Source of the DNA: Marinomonas arctica
GTDB lineage: Bacteria > Pseudomonadota > Gammaproteobacteria > Pseudomonadales > Marinomonadaceae
Length of the DNA: 64,000 nt
Assembly: GCF_003259225.1 (NCBI RefSeq)
Contig: NZ_QHJF01000011.1
Location: forward strand, 1-64,000
Reading direction: 5' to 3'
Shown one piece after another: positions 19,873 to 29,194 of the stretch. The first letter of the stretch is position 1; every line of letters starts with the position of its first letter. A model generated the notes under the pieces. It had not been told where the DNA came from. It was given only the letters and a program-made list of their open reading frames with translations, and made no database searches. Both the position numbers and the translations under genes were made by a program.

Positions 19873-20496
19873 TTGTTAAATAAAATCGTCACTGTGATTA
19901 TGTTTGTTGTCATCATCGCAGCTCAAGTGGCAAGCGCTCAAGCGGAAGAGGCTGGCTCAATAGAAAATTTGTTAGAGTCAAATCGAAACATTGAGGGTGA
20001 GTTTCGACAGGTTACGTATGATGAGAAAGGCAAGCAGTTACAAGTGAGTGAAGGTGTCTTCCTGCTTGCGCAACCTAATCAATTTGTTTGGGACAGTGTC
20101 ACGCCTTTTGCGCAGCGTATCATCTCTGACGGTAAAACAGTTACGATTTGGGATGTGGATTTAGAGCAGGCGACCAAGAAACCGCTATCGGGTACCGTAG
20201 GGAACTCTCCGGCCGCGCTGTTAGGGCAACCCGCAGCAGACGTTCTTCCTCATTACAACGTGACGGCGTTGGGTGATGAAAAGTTTCGTTTAACGCCAAA
20301 AGAGAATCAGGATCTCTTTCAGACACTGACTTTGTCTTTTCGAAATAAAGTCATTAGTGCCATGAGTATTTTGGATTCTTTGGGTCAGACAACGGTGATT
20401 GAGTTTAAAAATGTTGAGACTCATGAAGGCGTTGCAAAAGAGAATTTCATTTTAGATTTGCCTGACAATGTGGATGTGATAGTAGAAGGCCAGTAA
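19873..20496 (+). CDS. lolA: Outer-membrane lipoprotein carrier protein LolA
   Basis: 207 residues. A signal peptide at about residues 1-22 ends ASA/QA. The mature periplasmic protein shows the family pattern [36 protein letters not shown] and [19 protein letters not shown], the half-barrel that shields lipoprotein acyl chains. It ferries lipoproteins from LolCDE to LolB. The start is TTG at 19873 with GGAGAG upstream; a later in-frame ATG would remove the positively charged n-region. Its stop overlaps the rarA start (TAATG), indicating coupling. Confidence 0.95.
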   Translation: MLNKIVTVIMFVVIIAAQVASAQAEEAGSIENLLESNRNIEGEFRQVTYDEKGKQLQVSEGVFLLAQPNQFVWDSVTPFAQRIISDGKTVTIWDVDLEQATKKPLSGTVGNSPAALLGQPAADVLPHYNVTALGDEKFRLTPKENQDLFQTLTLSFRNKVISAMSILDSLGQTTVIEFKNVETHEGVAKENFILDLPDNVDVIVEGQ

Positions 20497-21845
20497 TGAA
20501 AGATCTTTTTTCGGACATACCTGCCGAGGCATATCAGCCTTTGGCAGCGAGAATGCGACCTGTCAGTCTTGATGATTACATTGGGCAGTCGCATTTGGTC
20601 GGTCCGGGAAAGCCATTGCGAAGAATGGTTGAAACAGGTCATTGCCATTCTTTTATTCTATGGGGACCGCCTGGGGTGGGGAAAACCACCTTTGCTCAGT
20701 TGTTGTCCCACGCCCTTGATGCTCAGTTTATTGAGATTTCAGCGGTCATGTCTGGGGTCAAGGACATTCGTGCGGCGGTAGATCAGGCGAAGCAATTGCG
20801 CATGATGAACGGCACTCAAACGGTTTTATTTGTTGACGAAGTGCACCGTTTTAATAAATCTCAACAAGATGCTTTCTTGCCTTTTATTGAAGATGGCACC
20901 TTTTTGTTTATTGGTGCCACCACGGAAAATCCCGCTTTTGAATTAAATTCAGCGTTATTGTCGAGAGCGCGAGTGTATCGTTTAAAAACGCCGAGTGTTG
21001 ACGAAGTAAAGTGTGCTCTCCTGCGGGCGTTACAAGATCATCAGAAAGGTCTGGCTGCCAATGCTTTCTCTGGTGGCTTGCAAATAAACGATTACTTTCT
21101 GTCTGTGTTGGCTCAAGCGGCGGATGGGGATATTCGACGTGGGCTGAATTTCTTAGAGATATTGTCTGATCTTGTGGAGCCCGGAAGCAAGGTCACTCAA
21201 GAGCAGCTAGAAGATGTATTAGGCGGCAGTGTGCGTCGTTTTGATCGTAAAGGGGATGTGTTTTACGATCAAATTTCTGCTTTTCATAAGTCGGTTCGTG
21301 GTTCTTCGCCAGATGGCGCCTTATATTGGATGGCGCGCATGCTAGATGGCGGCTGTGATCCTTTGTATATCGCACGGCGTTTATTGGCGATTGCTTCAGA
21401 AGATATTGGCAATGCGGATCCTCGTGCCTTGCAAATTGGTTTAAATGCTTGGGATGTTTTTGAGCGTGTGGGACCGGGGGAGGGGAATCGTGCCATTGCC
21501 CAAGCGGCCGTGTATATGGCGTGTGCGCCTAAAAGTAATGCTGTTTATAAAGCCTTTAATCAGGCCATGGCGGACGTCGCTGCGCAACCCAGTTACGAGG
21601 TGCCTGTGCATTTGCGTAATGCGCCGACCTCATTGGCAAAAAGCATGGGGCATGGTGATGAATATCGCTATGCTCATAACGAAGAACATGCGTATGCGGC
21701 GGGTGAGAATTATTTGCCAGAGGAATTGGCCGAGATGCGTTATTATCAGCCAACTGACCGCGGTTTAGAGAAAAAAATCTCTGATAAATTGACTTGGTTG
21801 GAGAATCTAGACGCTCAAAGCCCACTGCGACGTTACGAGTCCTAA
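20496..21845 (+). CDS. rarA: Replication-associated recombination protein RarA
   Basis: 449 residues (E. coli 447), a clamp-loader-like AAA+ ATPase also called MgsA. Walker [10 protein letters not shown] and Walker [10 protein letters not shown] are clear, with sensor 1 FIGATTENP and the C-terminal tetramerisation domain ([22 protein letters not shown]). It acts at stalled forks and binds SSB. The ATG overlaps the lolA stop by one base, the conserved ftsK-lolA-rarA arrangement. Firm assignment. Confidence 0.97.
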   Translation: MKDLFSDIPAEAYQPLAARMRPVSLDDYIGQSHLVGPGKPLRRMVETGHCHSFILWGPPGVGKTTFAQLLSHALDAQFIEISAVMSGVKDIRAAVDQAKQLRMMNGTQTVLFVDEVHRFNKSQQDAFLPFIEDGTFLFIGATTENPAFELNSALLSRARVYRLKTPSVDEVKCALLRALQDHQKGLAANAFSGGLQINDYFLSVLAQAADGDIRRGLNFLEILSDLVEPGSKVTQEQLEDVLGGSVRRFDRKGDVFYDQISAFHKSVRGSSPDGALYWMARMLDGGCDPLYIARRLLAIASEDIGNADPRALQIGLNAWDVFERVGPGEGNRAIAQAAVYMACAPKSNAVYKAFNQAMADVAAQPSYEVPVHLRNAPTSLAKSMGHGDEYRYAHNEEHAYAAGENYLPEELAEMRYYQPTDRGLEKKISDKLTWLENLDAQSPLRRYES

Positions 21846-21897
21846 GGTTTGTAGTGATCTGATTTGTTCCTGTAAAAGACACGCGAGAGAGACGCAC

Positions 21898-22269
21898 ATG
21901 ATGTATTTTATGATTGCTTTTGGTGGTGCTTTTGGTGCCTTGAGTCGTTATGGCATGACGAAATGGGTGAATACCTATTGGCATCATTATTTTCCCTTTG
22001 CCACCATGCTGATTAATGTATTGGGCAGTGTGCTAATGGGCGTGGCGTTTGTTCTGATAAGCGAGCGCATGCCATCACTTGAACCTTATCGACCGCTTGT
22101 TATGGTCGGATTTTTAGGGGCGTTTACGACTTTTTCGACTTTTTCGTTGGAAATTGTGTCACTTATTAATATGCAGGCTTGGCTAAGTGCCGTAAGCTAT
22201 TTATTATTAAGCTGCATTTTAGGTGTGGCTGGTTTGGCGATTGGAATGACGTTAACTCGTGCATTCTGA
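21898..22269 (+). CDS. crcB: Fluoride ion exporter CrcB (Fluc)
   Basis: 123 residues, four transmembrane helices. Family motifs are GGAFGALSRYGM near the start, INVLGSVLMG in helix 2 and GFLGAFTTFSTFSLE in helix 3, which includes the phenylalanines lining the fluoride path. It forms a dual-topology dimer channel in the inner membrane that exports fluoride. Two ATG codons lie three bases apart (21898 and 21901); either could be used. No fluoride riboswitch is recognisable in the 52-base gap to rarA. Confidence 0.95.
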   Translation: MMYFMIAFGGAFGALSRYGMTKWVNTYWHHYFPFATMLINVLGSVLMGVAFVLISERMPSLEPYRPLVMVGFLGAFTTFSTFSLEIVSLINMQAWLSAVSYLLLSCILGVAGLAIGMTLTRAF

Positions 22270-22297
22270 TTTCTATGCTAGATTGAAGACACCCTAA

Positions 22298-23638
<1,341 letters not shown>

Positions 23639-23688
23639 CGCTTTTGTTTTAGGGTGCTTTTGCGCTGACGTGCGATCGGTTTTAAATG

Positions 23689-23713
23689 AAAAAGCTTCTT
23701 AGAGGCTTTTTTT
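23689..23713 (+). terminator. Possible terminator between serS and cobA
   Basis: A 7-bp AT-rich stem, AAAAAGC/GCTTTTT, with a 9-base loop is followed by T residues. It is weak but correctly placed after serS and only 25 bases before cobA. Confidence 0.45.
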
Positions 23714-23737
23714 ATATGAAGTGGAAAACAGAAAACT

Positions 23738-24481
23738 ATGACGGGCAAGGTCTATTTGATTGGTGCGGGTCCAGGCGATCCAGAGTTATTGACGCTGAAA
23801 GCGTATCGATTATTAAAACAAGCGGACGTGGTGCTATATGATCGCTTGGTTGGTAAAGAAATTATCGAACTCATTCCTGAATCTGCAGAAAAAATGTATG
23901 TTGGAAAGGCCAAGTCTTTGCACAGTCTTCCGCAAGAAGAAATTAACAGCCTACTTGCCGCTAAGGCGAAAGAAGGCCACATGGTAGTGCGTCTCAAAGG
24001 GGGTGACCCTTTTATATTTGGGCGCGGTGGTGAGGAGCTTGAGGAGTTAATTGAAGAGGGTGTGCCTTTTGAGGTAGTGCCAGGTGTGACTGCTGCGGCC
24101 GGATGCGCGGCTTACGCGGGCATTCCTTTGACCCATCGTGACTACGCGCAATCTGTGCGTTTTTTAACGGGGCATTTAAAAGACGGTACAACGGATTTGC
24201 CTTGGGAAGAATTGGTTCATCCTGCACAGACCTTGGTTATCTACATGGGCTTAACGGGCTTAAAAGACATCAGTCAATCATTGATCCGATTTGGTATGAG
24301 TCCATCGATGCCAGTCGCGATTGTAGAGAAAGGCACGACGAGTGAGCAGCGTGTTTTTACCTCGACGATCCAAGATGTGTATGGTGTATCTATAGAGAAT
24401 GAAGCCAAATCTCCCGCTTTGTTGATTATCGGTGAAGTGGTGACCTTGCAGAAAAAATTAGAGTGGTACGGAAAATATTAG
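23738..24481 (+). CDS. cobA: Uroporphyrinogen-III C-methyltransferase (SUMT)
   Basis: 247 residues, a stand-alone SUMT without the CysG dehydrogenase/ferrochelatase module. SAM-binding segments include [17 protein letters not shown] at residues 5-21, [18 protein letters not shown] and [21 protein letters not shown]. It makes precorrin-2 from uroporphyrinogen III for siroheme or cobalamin. P. aeruginosa has cysG near serS as I recall, so the locus is comparable but the fused domain is absent. ATG at 23738. A REP-like pair follows the stop. Confidence 0.93.
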   Translation: MTGKVYLIGAGPGDPELLTLKAYRLLKQADVVLYDRLVGKEIIELIPESAEKMYVGKAKSLHSLPQEEINSLLAAKAKEGHMVVRLKGGDPFIFGRGGEELEELIEEGVPFEVVPGVTAAAGCAAYAGIPLTHRDYAQSVRFLTGHLKDGTTDLPWEELVHPAQTLVIYMGLTGLKDISQSLIRFGMSPSMPVAIVEKGTTSEQRVFTSTIQDVYGVSIENEAKSPALLIIGEVVTLQKKLEWYGKY

Positions 24482-24500
24482 TAGTGGCTTGATGGATTGT

Positions 24501-24609
24501 TGTAGATCGTGCTTTAGCGCGTCAAGGTTTTTGGTTTGGTGTCATCCGGCTTTTGACGGCCTAAAGGCCGACCTACATGGTTTTTTGTCGGCATAAATGC
24601 GGACCTACA
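24501..24609. repeat. REP-like palindromic pair, locus 3, overlapping the tusE stop
   Basis: A full pair at 24501-24577 (TGTAGATCGTGCTTTAGCGCG ... GGCCGACCTACA) is followed by an extra right half ending GGACCTACA at 24601-24609. The last unit overlaps the tusE stop: CTA at 24605-24607 is read as TAG on the minus strand. It lies between the convergent genes cobA and tusE. Confidence 0.8.
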
Positions 24610-24925
24610 AGCAATTCGCAGGTTTTGGGAGGCCGGCAATTTTAGCAGCTAGCTTAGGGGGGCTGCCGGGAAATAAGGTCATTAGATAAATGCTTCGACC
24701 TTTTTCGGCCCCAAGTTTTTTGCTCACGGCTTTGACCAATGGGCGCATAGCTGGCGATACTTCATATTCTTGGTAAAAATCACGCAATATATAAATGATT
24801 TCCCAATGGGCTTCCGTTAGTGCAATGTCAACGTCTTGTGCTAATTGATGGGCAAGTTCGGGTGTCCAATCTTGTAGATTGAGCAAGTAACCTTCTTCAT
24901 CTAAAACGGCGGTTGTGTCTGTCAT
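24605..24925 (-). CDS. tusE: tRNA 2-thiouridine sulfur carrier TusE
   Basis: 106 residues from the ATG at 24925. A TTG at 24937 is in frame but overlaps tusB. DsrC/TusE family: LTEAHWEIIYILRDFYQEYEVSPAMRPLVKAV matches the conserved core, and the C-terminus PKPANCL keeps the penultimate cysteine that receives sulfur from TusD and passes it to MnmA. It is last in tusDCBE. Its stop codon lies inside the terminal inverted repeat of a REP-like element, which places that repeat immediately at the 3' end. Confidence 0.93.
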   Translation of the reverse strand: MTDTTAVLDEEGYLLNLQDWTPELAHQLAQDVDIALTEAHWEIIYILRDFYQEYEVSPAMRPLVKAVSKKLGAEKGRSIYLMTLFPGSPPKLAAKIAGLPKPANCL

Positions 24926-24930
24926 ATTGG

Positions 24931-25218
24931 TTACCAACTAATGTTCGCTTCGGCGGCAAAGGTTAAATCCACCCACTCTTGATCCGATAGCCCAATGCCA
25001 ATTTTTGGCGATATCCCATACGCTACAGCATCACTTTGCAAATAGTAGAGTTGAGTGTTTTTTGTCTCAATGGCTGTTTGTAGGGGTGCGGCATTCTGGA
25101 CAGTACGCAAAATCCCACTTTCTATCAGTAATACCTGATCATTGGTTTGCAAGCTATTTTGCCATGTGCTTTCCAGTGGTTCAGGGTAGGTAAGTTGATT
25201 GATTTGATGAAGTCGCAT
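24931..25218 (-). CDS. tusB: Sulfurtransferase complex subunit TusB
   Basis: 95 residues from the ATG at 25218, the same length as E. coli TusB. The frame is open further upstream within tusC, but MRLHQINQL is the natural N-terminus. DsrH/TusB family: LHQINQLTYP, the pocket segment DQVLLIESGIL and the ending ISW. It forms the TusBCD heterohexamer that relays sulfur to TusE. It starts two bases after the tusC stop and ends next to the tusE start, so translation is coupled. Confidence 0.93.
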   Translation of the reverse strand: MRLHQINQLTYPEPLESTWQNSLQTNDQVLLIESGILRTVQNAAPLQTAIETKNTQLYYLQSDAVAYGISPKIGIGLSDQEWVDLTFAAEANISW

Positions 25219-25220
25219 GA

Positions 25221-25565
25221 TTAAAACCGGAAAACTTGTTGATAGTGGGAGAACATTGCTTGCCATTCTGCCTGATTAAGCGGCTGAACGCCTTGCCAAG
25301 TCTTGGTGTTGTCTAGCCCTGAATTGGCCTCGATGAAAACGTTTTCGATGTCGTAAAACTCTAGTCCTGCCAGTAGCTTGTGAAGATTTTTACCGTGCTC
25401 TACGGTCGGCTGTTGGTCGTCTGTTAAGAGGGCTAAAGCGGCGCCAGATAGACACAAGTCGACAGGTTGTTCAAAGGTGGCCAATACCAAGGCGAGATCA
25501 AGGCCTTCTTTGCACGCTAGGCTAGAATAAGGGCTGGTATTTAGGTGAATCAGAGTGTGTTTCAT
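25221..25565 (-). CDS. tusC: Sulfurtransferase complex subunit TusC
   Basis: 114 residues (E. coli 119), DsrF/TusC family. The N-terminus HTLIHLNTSPYSSLACKEGLDLALVLATFEQPVDLC shows the first beta-alpha-beta unit. It is a structural partner in TusBCD and has no proven catalytic cysteine. It starts four bases after tusD and is followed two bases later by tusB. Confidence 0.93.
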   Translation of the reverse strand: MKHTLIHLNTSPYSSLACKEGLDLALVLATFEQPVDLCLSGAALALLTDDQQPTVEHGKNLHKLLAGLEFYDIENVFIEANSGLDNTKTWQGVQPLNQAEWQAMFSHYQQVFRF

Positions 25566-25569
25566 AGGT

Positions 25570-25962
25570 TTACCTAAATTGGATGACTTTATTGGTGGTG
25601 TTCATCAGGTCAACGAATGTGCCCAAGCCTTCCAGTTGGAAACCTTCGGCTAGGGTGTGCTGCTCTAGTTCATAACGACGGCTTTCAGTGTCGTTAATAA
25701 TGCCGCGTCTTACCGCCGCGGCGATGCATAAATACAGCGGAATGTTGTGCTGCTGTGCGATGTCTTGCCAAGCTTGAGTGATATTGATTTCGTCCCTTGG
25801 TGGCTGTGCTATTTGGTTGCCAATGAGCACGGCATCTTCATAAAAAAATACACCCTTTATGCTGTTGGGATATTCTAACAAGGCGGCTTTTATAAAGCGC
25901 AGAGCGCTATGGCACGCTTTAGTTTGATAGGGGGAGCCTGTGATAAGCAGGGTGTATTGCAT
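25570..25962 (-). CDS. tusD: Sulfurtransferase complex subunit TusD
   Basis: 130 residues (E. coli 128), DsrE/TusD family. The sulfur-accepting cysteine is in LYLCIAAAVRRG, about residue 79. The N-terminal TLLITGSPYQTKACHSALRFIKAAL and GVFFYEDAVLIGN are typical. It receives persulfide from TusA and hands it to TusE for MnmA-dependent thiolation of U34. First gene of tusDCBE. The gap to yccA holds a terminator, so tus has a separate promoter. Confidence 0.95.
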   Translation of the reverse strand: MQYTLLITGSPYQTKACHSALRFIKAALLEYPNSIKGVFFYEDAVLIGNQIAQPPRDEINITQAWQDIAQQHNIPLYLCIAAAVRRGIINDTESRRYELEQHTLAEGFQLEGLGTFVDLMNTTNKVIQFR

Positions 25963-26014
25963 TAAAAAATGACCTTTTGAGTAAACTGTAAAAGCGAATT
26001 AACCGATTTTACAC

Positions 26015-26043
26015 AGAAAAAAGGCCGCAGTCAGCGGCCTTTT
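26015..26043 (-). terminator. Rho-independent terminator of yccA
   Basis: A perfect 10-bp stem AAAAGGCCGC/GCGGCCTTTT with a 5-base loop is followed on the minus strand by T residues. It lies 17 bases after the yccA stop. Confidence 0.9.
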
Positions 26044-26060
26044 CGAATGGCTAAATAGAA

Positions 26061-26717
26061 TTACTCGTCGCGAGCCATACCAAGTAGAGACAGAATGCTT
26101 AAGAACATGTTGTATAAAGACACATACAAGTTCACTGTTGCCATGATGTAGTTGGTTTCACCACCACGAACGATTTGGCTAGTTTGCAGCAAAATAACCG
26201 CCGCTGAGAAAAGCGCAAAACCCGCAGAAATGAAGATCTGTAGAGCTGGCATTTTTACAAAAATACCGGCGATAACAGCAAACAAGAGAACAAAGAAGCC
26301 AACAGTAATGAATCCATTTAGGAAGCTAAAGTCTTTCTTTGATACCAGTGCATAAGCAGACAGACCAAGAAATGATAGCCCTGTGATGCCCAGCGCACTC
26401 ATGATTAAGCTAGCACCATTAGACAAACTTAGATAAGCGCTTAAGATAGGACCAAGAGTAAGGCCCATAAAACCAGTCAAAGCGAACACACAAAGAATAC
26501 CAGCAGAGCTGTTCTTAAATTTATGTGTTAGGAAAAGCAAACCATAAAAGCCTACTAATGTGATAATAAGACCTGGATGGGGTAAGTTGAAAGCCATGCT
26601 CATGCCCGCAGTGAAGGCGCTGAACAAAAGGGTAAGCGACAACAGTCCGTAAGTATTGCGGAGCGTTTTGTTGGCCGCTTGTGACGAGTGTGTCGAAAGG
26701 GCTTCAGTATAACGCAT
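26061..26717 (-). CDS. yccA: Bax inhibitor-1 family membrane protein YccA
   Basis: 218 residues (E. coli YccA 219) with seven hydrophobic segments from about residue 25 to 215. In E. coli, YccA is a substrate and modulator of the FtsH protease and protects a jammed SecY. The C-terminal LYNMFLSILSLLGMARDE, including the charged end, is typical. The ATG at 26717 has AGGAGT upstream. Placement next to the tus operon is conserved in E. coli and, as I recall, Pseudomonas. Confidence 0.93.
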   Translation of the reverse strand: MRYTEALSTHSSQAANKTLRNTYGLLSLTLLFSAFTAGMSMAFNLPHPGLIITLVGFYGLLFLTHKFKNSSAGILCVFALTGFMGLTLGPILSAYLSLSNGASLIMSALGITGLSFLGLSAYALVSKKDFSFLNGFITVGFFVLLFAVIAGIFVKMPALQIFISAGFALFSAAVILLQTSQIVRGGETNYIMATVNLYVSLYNMFLSILSLLGMARDE

Positions 26718-26814
26718 GGAATTACTCCTTTAGGGTTTAAGACAATCAATAGACTTAATATGCAGCCGAAAGTTCCAAACTTCAAGCGTGATTGTTTTTT
26801 TAGGGGGTAAATAC

Positions 26815-26845
26815 AAAAAAACACCGCAACATGGCGGTGTTTTTT
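26815..26845 (-). terminator. Terminator downstream of hpf
   Basis: The stem AACACCGC/GCGGTGTT with a 6-base loop is flanked by A and T runs. On the minus strand it follows the hpf stop by about 55 bases and precedes yccA. The T runs on both sides would also allow plus-strand use. Confidence 0.85.
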
Positions 26846-26899
26846 CCAGTATTTACAGTGACAAATTAAATGACCATTAACGGGTCGTGTCTTACCGTA

Positions 26900-27217
26900 T
26901 TAGTGTGTTATCGGCATTTTGTGTGTGGTGCTTGATTGCTTGGTCTTGTGCTTATCAATTTGCTTTGCCAATTTATCGACCATTTCGTCTATGGCGTAAA
27001 ATAATCTGTCTTCAGATGAGGCGGCGGCAAAAATTTCTTTGCCAGGAATGTGTACTCTCGCTTCCGCCTTTTGACTTTTGCTGTCTTTGAGTAAGGTGAC
27101 ATTCACTGAGGTTATTTGGTCGGTAAGTTTTGATATTTTACTGAGCTTGTCATGGATATGCTCTTTTATTGCAGGGGTTACATCGATATGGTGACCAGAA
27201 ATTTTGGTAGTGTGCAT
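26900..27217 (-). CDS. hpf: Ribosome hibernation promoting factor, short type
   Basis: 105 residues, the short HPF/YfiA family without the long C-terminal dimerisation domain. Segments include KISGHHIDVTPAIKEHIHDKLSKI, a KSQKAEARVHIPG strand pair and DRLFYAIDEMVDKLAKQIDKHK. It binds the 30S decoding region and silences ribosomes in stationary phase. It is not next to rpoN, the usual hpf site, so it may be a second paralogue (RaiA-like). Excellent ribosome site AGGAGG. Direct repeats lie upstream. Confidence 0.9.
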   Translation of the reverse strand: MHTTKISGHHIDVTPAIKEHIHDKLSKISKLTDQITSVNVTLLKDSKSQKAEARVHIPGKEIFAAASSEDRLFYAIDEMVDKLAKQIDKHKTKQSSTTHKMPITH

Positions 27218-27522
27218 ACTGCATTCCTCCTGAGTAACATTTGCAAAACAAATAACAGATAGGATCTAGAACACGTAATCTAGAACAGGTATAGCGAGGT
27301 GTAATTACCATCCTGTTGTTATCAGCATAGGCCTGCTTTTGGCTTGTGTCAAAGCTTTTCAATCGACTGATATTGGCAATATATTAGGGTGAAGCCTTGT
27401 CATTTTTAGGTGTGCTTGATCACAGTTCATTGAAGGTTCTCGTGCTTATGGGAACGGCTTTTGATAGACTGTTAGGCTAACTGTTGTGTTAGGTATGCAA
27501 AGCAAAGCGCAAAGCGAGATTT
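27218..27522. other. Divergent intergenic region hpf / replication pair
   Basis: 305 bases without a gene. ATCTAGAACA occurs twice as a direct repeat (27264-27273 and 27278-27287), 14 bases apart, about 50-70 bases upstream of hpf. A small palindrome, ATATTG-G-CAATAT, lies near 27370. These could be regulator sites. No other structure seen. Confidence 0.45.
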
Positions 27523-28332
27523 ATGTTGGATAACGACTATTCATTACCGATATCATTTTCAATGGCAGCCAAGATCGGCTTAGAGGAAACGGTATTGCTG
27601 ACTTTTTTGAAGCAGCAAGCGTACCTAGTCAGCTCCCATGTTTTACGAGTTGAAATGAGTCGACTGAGTGCCCAGTTGCCATTTTGGACTGTGCCGATGC
27701 TGATGCGTTTATTGGCGAACTTGCAAATCAGTCAGCTGTTGAGTTTTCAGCGCCAAGAGGAAATATTGGAGATTCATTTGTCCTCACCTCAAAAAGTCGC
27801 TCAAACCGTGATGCCAGCGGCGCCAATAGCAGAAAAAGACGACCCATTAATGAATAAAATGGACCGTTTACACAGGGCGGCTCGAGAAAAAAGCGAAGAG
27901 TTCACGCCGCAACCTAAAAGCTATCCACCAAAGCAGCCAGCTCGGCAATATGATGCTCCGTCTTCTCCGCCCGTGGTGAACGATCGTCGCGGTGTCACGG
28001 ATTTTGATTTGTATTTGGAGCAAAAAGAGCGTGCTCGACAACCAGACCAATGGCAACCTGAAGAAGCCACGTTAGAGCAAATTGGGCAGGCCGGTATTGC
28101 CCGTGAATTTGCTTTGTCGTTACAGACTGAATTTTTGTTAAGAATCAAAGAACAGCGCAAAAATGTTCGAACTTGGAACAGTGAATTTTTTAAATACGTA
28201 AAACGTCAGTGGCAATACAAACAATCGGATCGGTCTTCATATGAAGGAACCTCAGACAGTACAAAATTTACTAAAACCTCTCGAGAACAAGTTAGTGACG
28301 CCCTCAACAACATCCACGACACAGACTGGTGA
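27523..28332 (+). CDS. DnaT/lambda-O-like replication protein (possible DopC)
   Basis: 269 residues in three parts. A helical N-terminal domain (about 1-90) with winged-helix character contains SMAAKIGLEETVLLTFLKQQ, like the N-termini of phage replication-initiation proteins. A Pro/Gln-rich linker spans about 95-150. A C-terminal DnaT-like domain (about 160-235) contains WQPEEATLEQIGQAGI, FLLRIKEQRK, TWNSEFFKYVKRQW. It overlaps the next gene, a lambda-P-like protein, by 92 bases. A domesticated lambda-O/lambda-P-derived pair has been described in the literature as dopC/dopE, to my memory; identity with that pair is inferred. The role is probably in loading the replicative helicase. Confidence 0.72.
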   Translation: MLDNDYSLPISFSMAAKIGLEETVLLTFLKQQAYLVSSHVLRVEMSRLSAQLPFWTVPMLMRLLANLQISQLLSFQRQEEILEIHLSSPQKVAQTVMPAAPIAEKDDPLMNKMDRLHRAAREKSEEFTPQPKSYPPKQPARQYDAPSSPPVVNDRRGVTDFDLYLEQKERARQPDQWQPEEATLEQIGQAGIAREFALSLQTEFLLRIKEQRKNVRTWNSEFFKYVKRQWQYKQSDRSSYEGTSDSTKFTKTSREQVSDALNNIHDTDW

Positions 28333-29074
28333 GTACGGTTCGGGCGCTTATGCTAATAGTGGCCACACGGCGCGCGAATCAGGTCCAACAGAGGCAGAAC
28401 AGCAAACCCGAGTGTTAGTGAACATGTTGTTTGCACGCTTTAAGGCAATTTACACTCATAAATTTGCTTCTGCTTACAGCACCACAGACGAGGTGAAGTT
28501 GGCAAAGCGCGAATGGGCTATTGCCTTAAAAGGCTTTCAAGAGCCCTTGTTGGCGTATGCGGTAGAACGGACAAAAGAAGTTCACTCTTGGCCACCGACC
28601 ATCGCGGATTTTTTAAAGCTGATTAATACGGCTTATAAAGCGTATGGTTTAGTCGATCCTCGTTCTGCGTACCTTGAAGCCTGTGCTTGTCGCACTGATC
28701 CGTTACAATATAAATGGAGCCACCCTGCGGTTTTTTTTGCTGGTTCAGAGGTGGGCTGGTACAAAATCAAATCTGAAGAAGAGCGCATTAGTTGGCCGCT
28801 CTTTGAGCAAAGTTATTTGAAGGTGGTTGATCGTGTGATTGCTGGGGAGCGCCTAGTGGTGCCAAAAGTCATTATGATTGAAAATCAGCAACCACTTGCC
28901 GTGAAGGATTTGGCCAGTAAAATTGCTAAGGTTTTGTCTGTCGATGAAGCGCAAATCGCGCCTTTGCTGTATTACACGCAAAAAACGTATGGATCTGGTG
29001 TACGTAATCGTTATCGTGACATCAGTCAGAAAAAGCTGTTAGAAATGGGCTATACAGAAAAGTTGCCAGAATAA
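28241..29074 (+). CDS. Lambda replication protein P-like helicase loader (possible DopE)
   Basis: 277 residues. After a Ser/Thr/Gly-rich N-terminal stretch, the region from about residue 55 to 220 follows the lambda P pattern: LVNMLFARFKAIYTHKFAS, KLAKREWAIALKGF, SWPPTIADFLKLI, SYLKVVDRVIAGERLVVP. Lambda P binds DnaB and delivers it to the origin. The region upstream of MLFARF is not conserved, so the true start could be a later codon; the ATG at 28241 overlaps the upstream frame by 92 bases. No phage genes surround it and it sits beside uvrY-uvrC, implying a domesticated chromosomal gene. The last 50 residues are unrecognised. Confidence 0.75.
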   Translation: MKEPQTVQNLLKPLENKLVTPSTTSTTQTGEYGSGAYANSGHTARESGPTEAEQQTRVLVNMLFARFKAIYTHKFASAYSTTDEVKLAKREWAIALKGFQEPLLAYAVERTKEVHSWPPTIADFLKLINTAYKAYGLVDPRSAYLEACACRTDPLQYKWSHPAVFFAGSEVGWYKIKSEEERISWPLFEQSYLKVVDRVIAGERLVVPKVIMIENQQPLAVKDLASKIAKVLSVDEAQIAPLLYYTQKTYGSGVRNRYRDISQKKLLEMGYTEKLPE

Positions 29075-29194
29075 CGGTGCGTTTTTTCTATTTCTTATAT
29101 AACATAATTTTTTATTAGCAGGATGCTATAGGCGGTTTCATTCTAGGTAAGGTGGAAATCGACACAAGGCGTAGGAAAGTTTGGTGAGGTTGTT

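Noticed and set aside
21846-21897. Fluoride riboswitch before crcB
   Set aside because: The gap to rarA is only 52 bases and shows no conserved crcB-motif pseudoknot elements.
21556-21987. 143-residue minus-strand frame over rarA and crcB
   Set aside because: It is antisense to two firm genes; His/Thr/Arg-rich composition is typical of a shadow frame.
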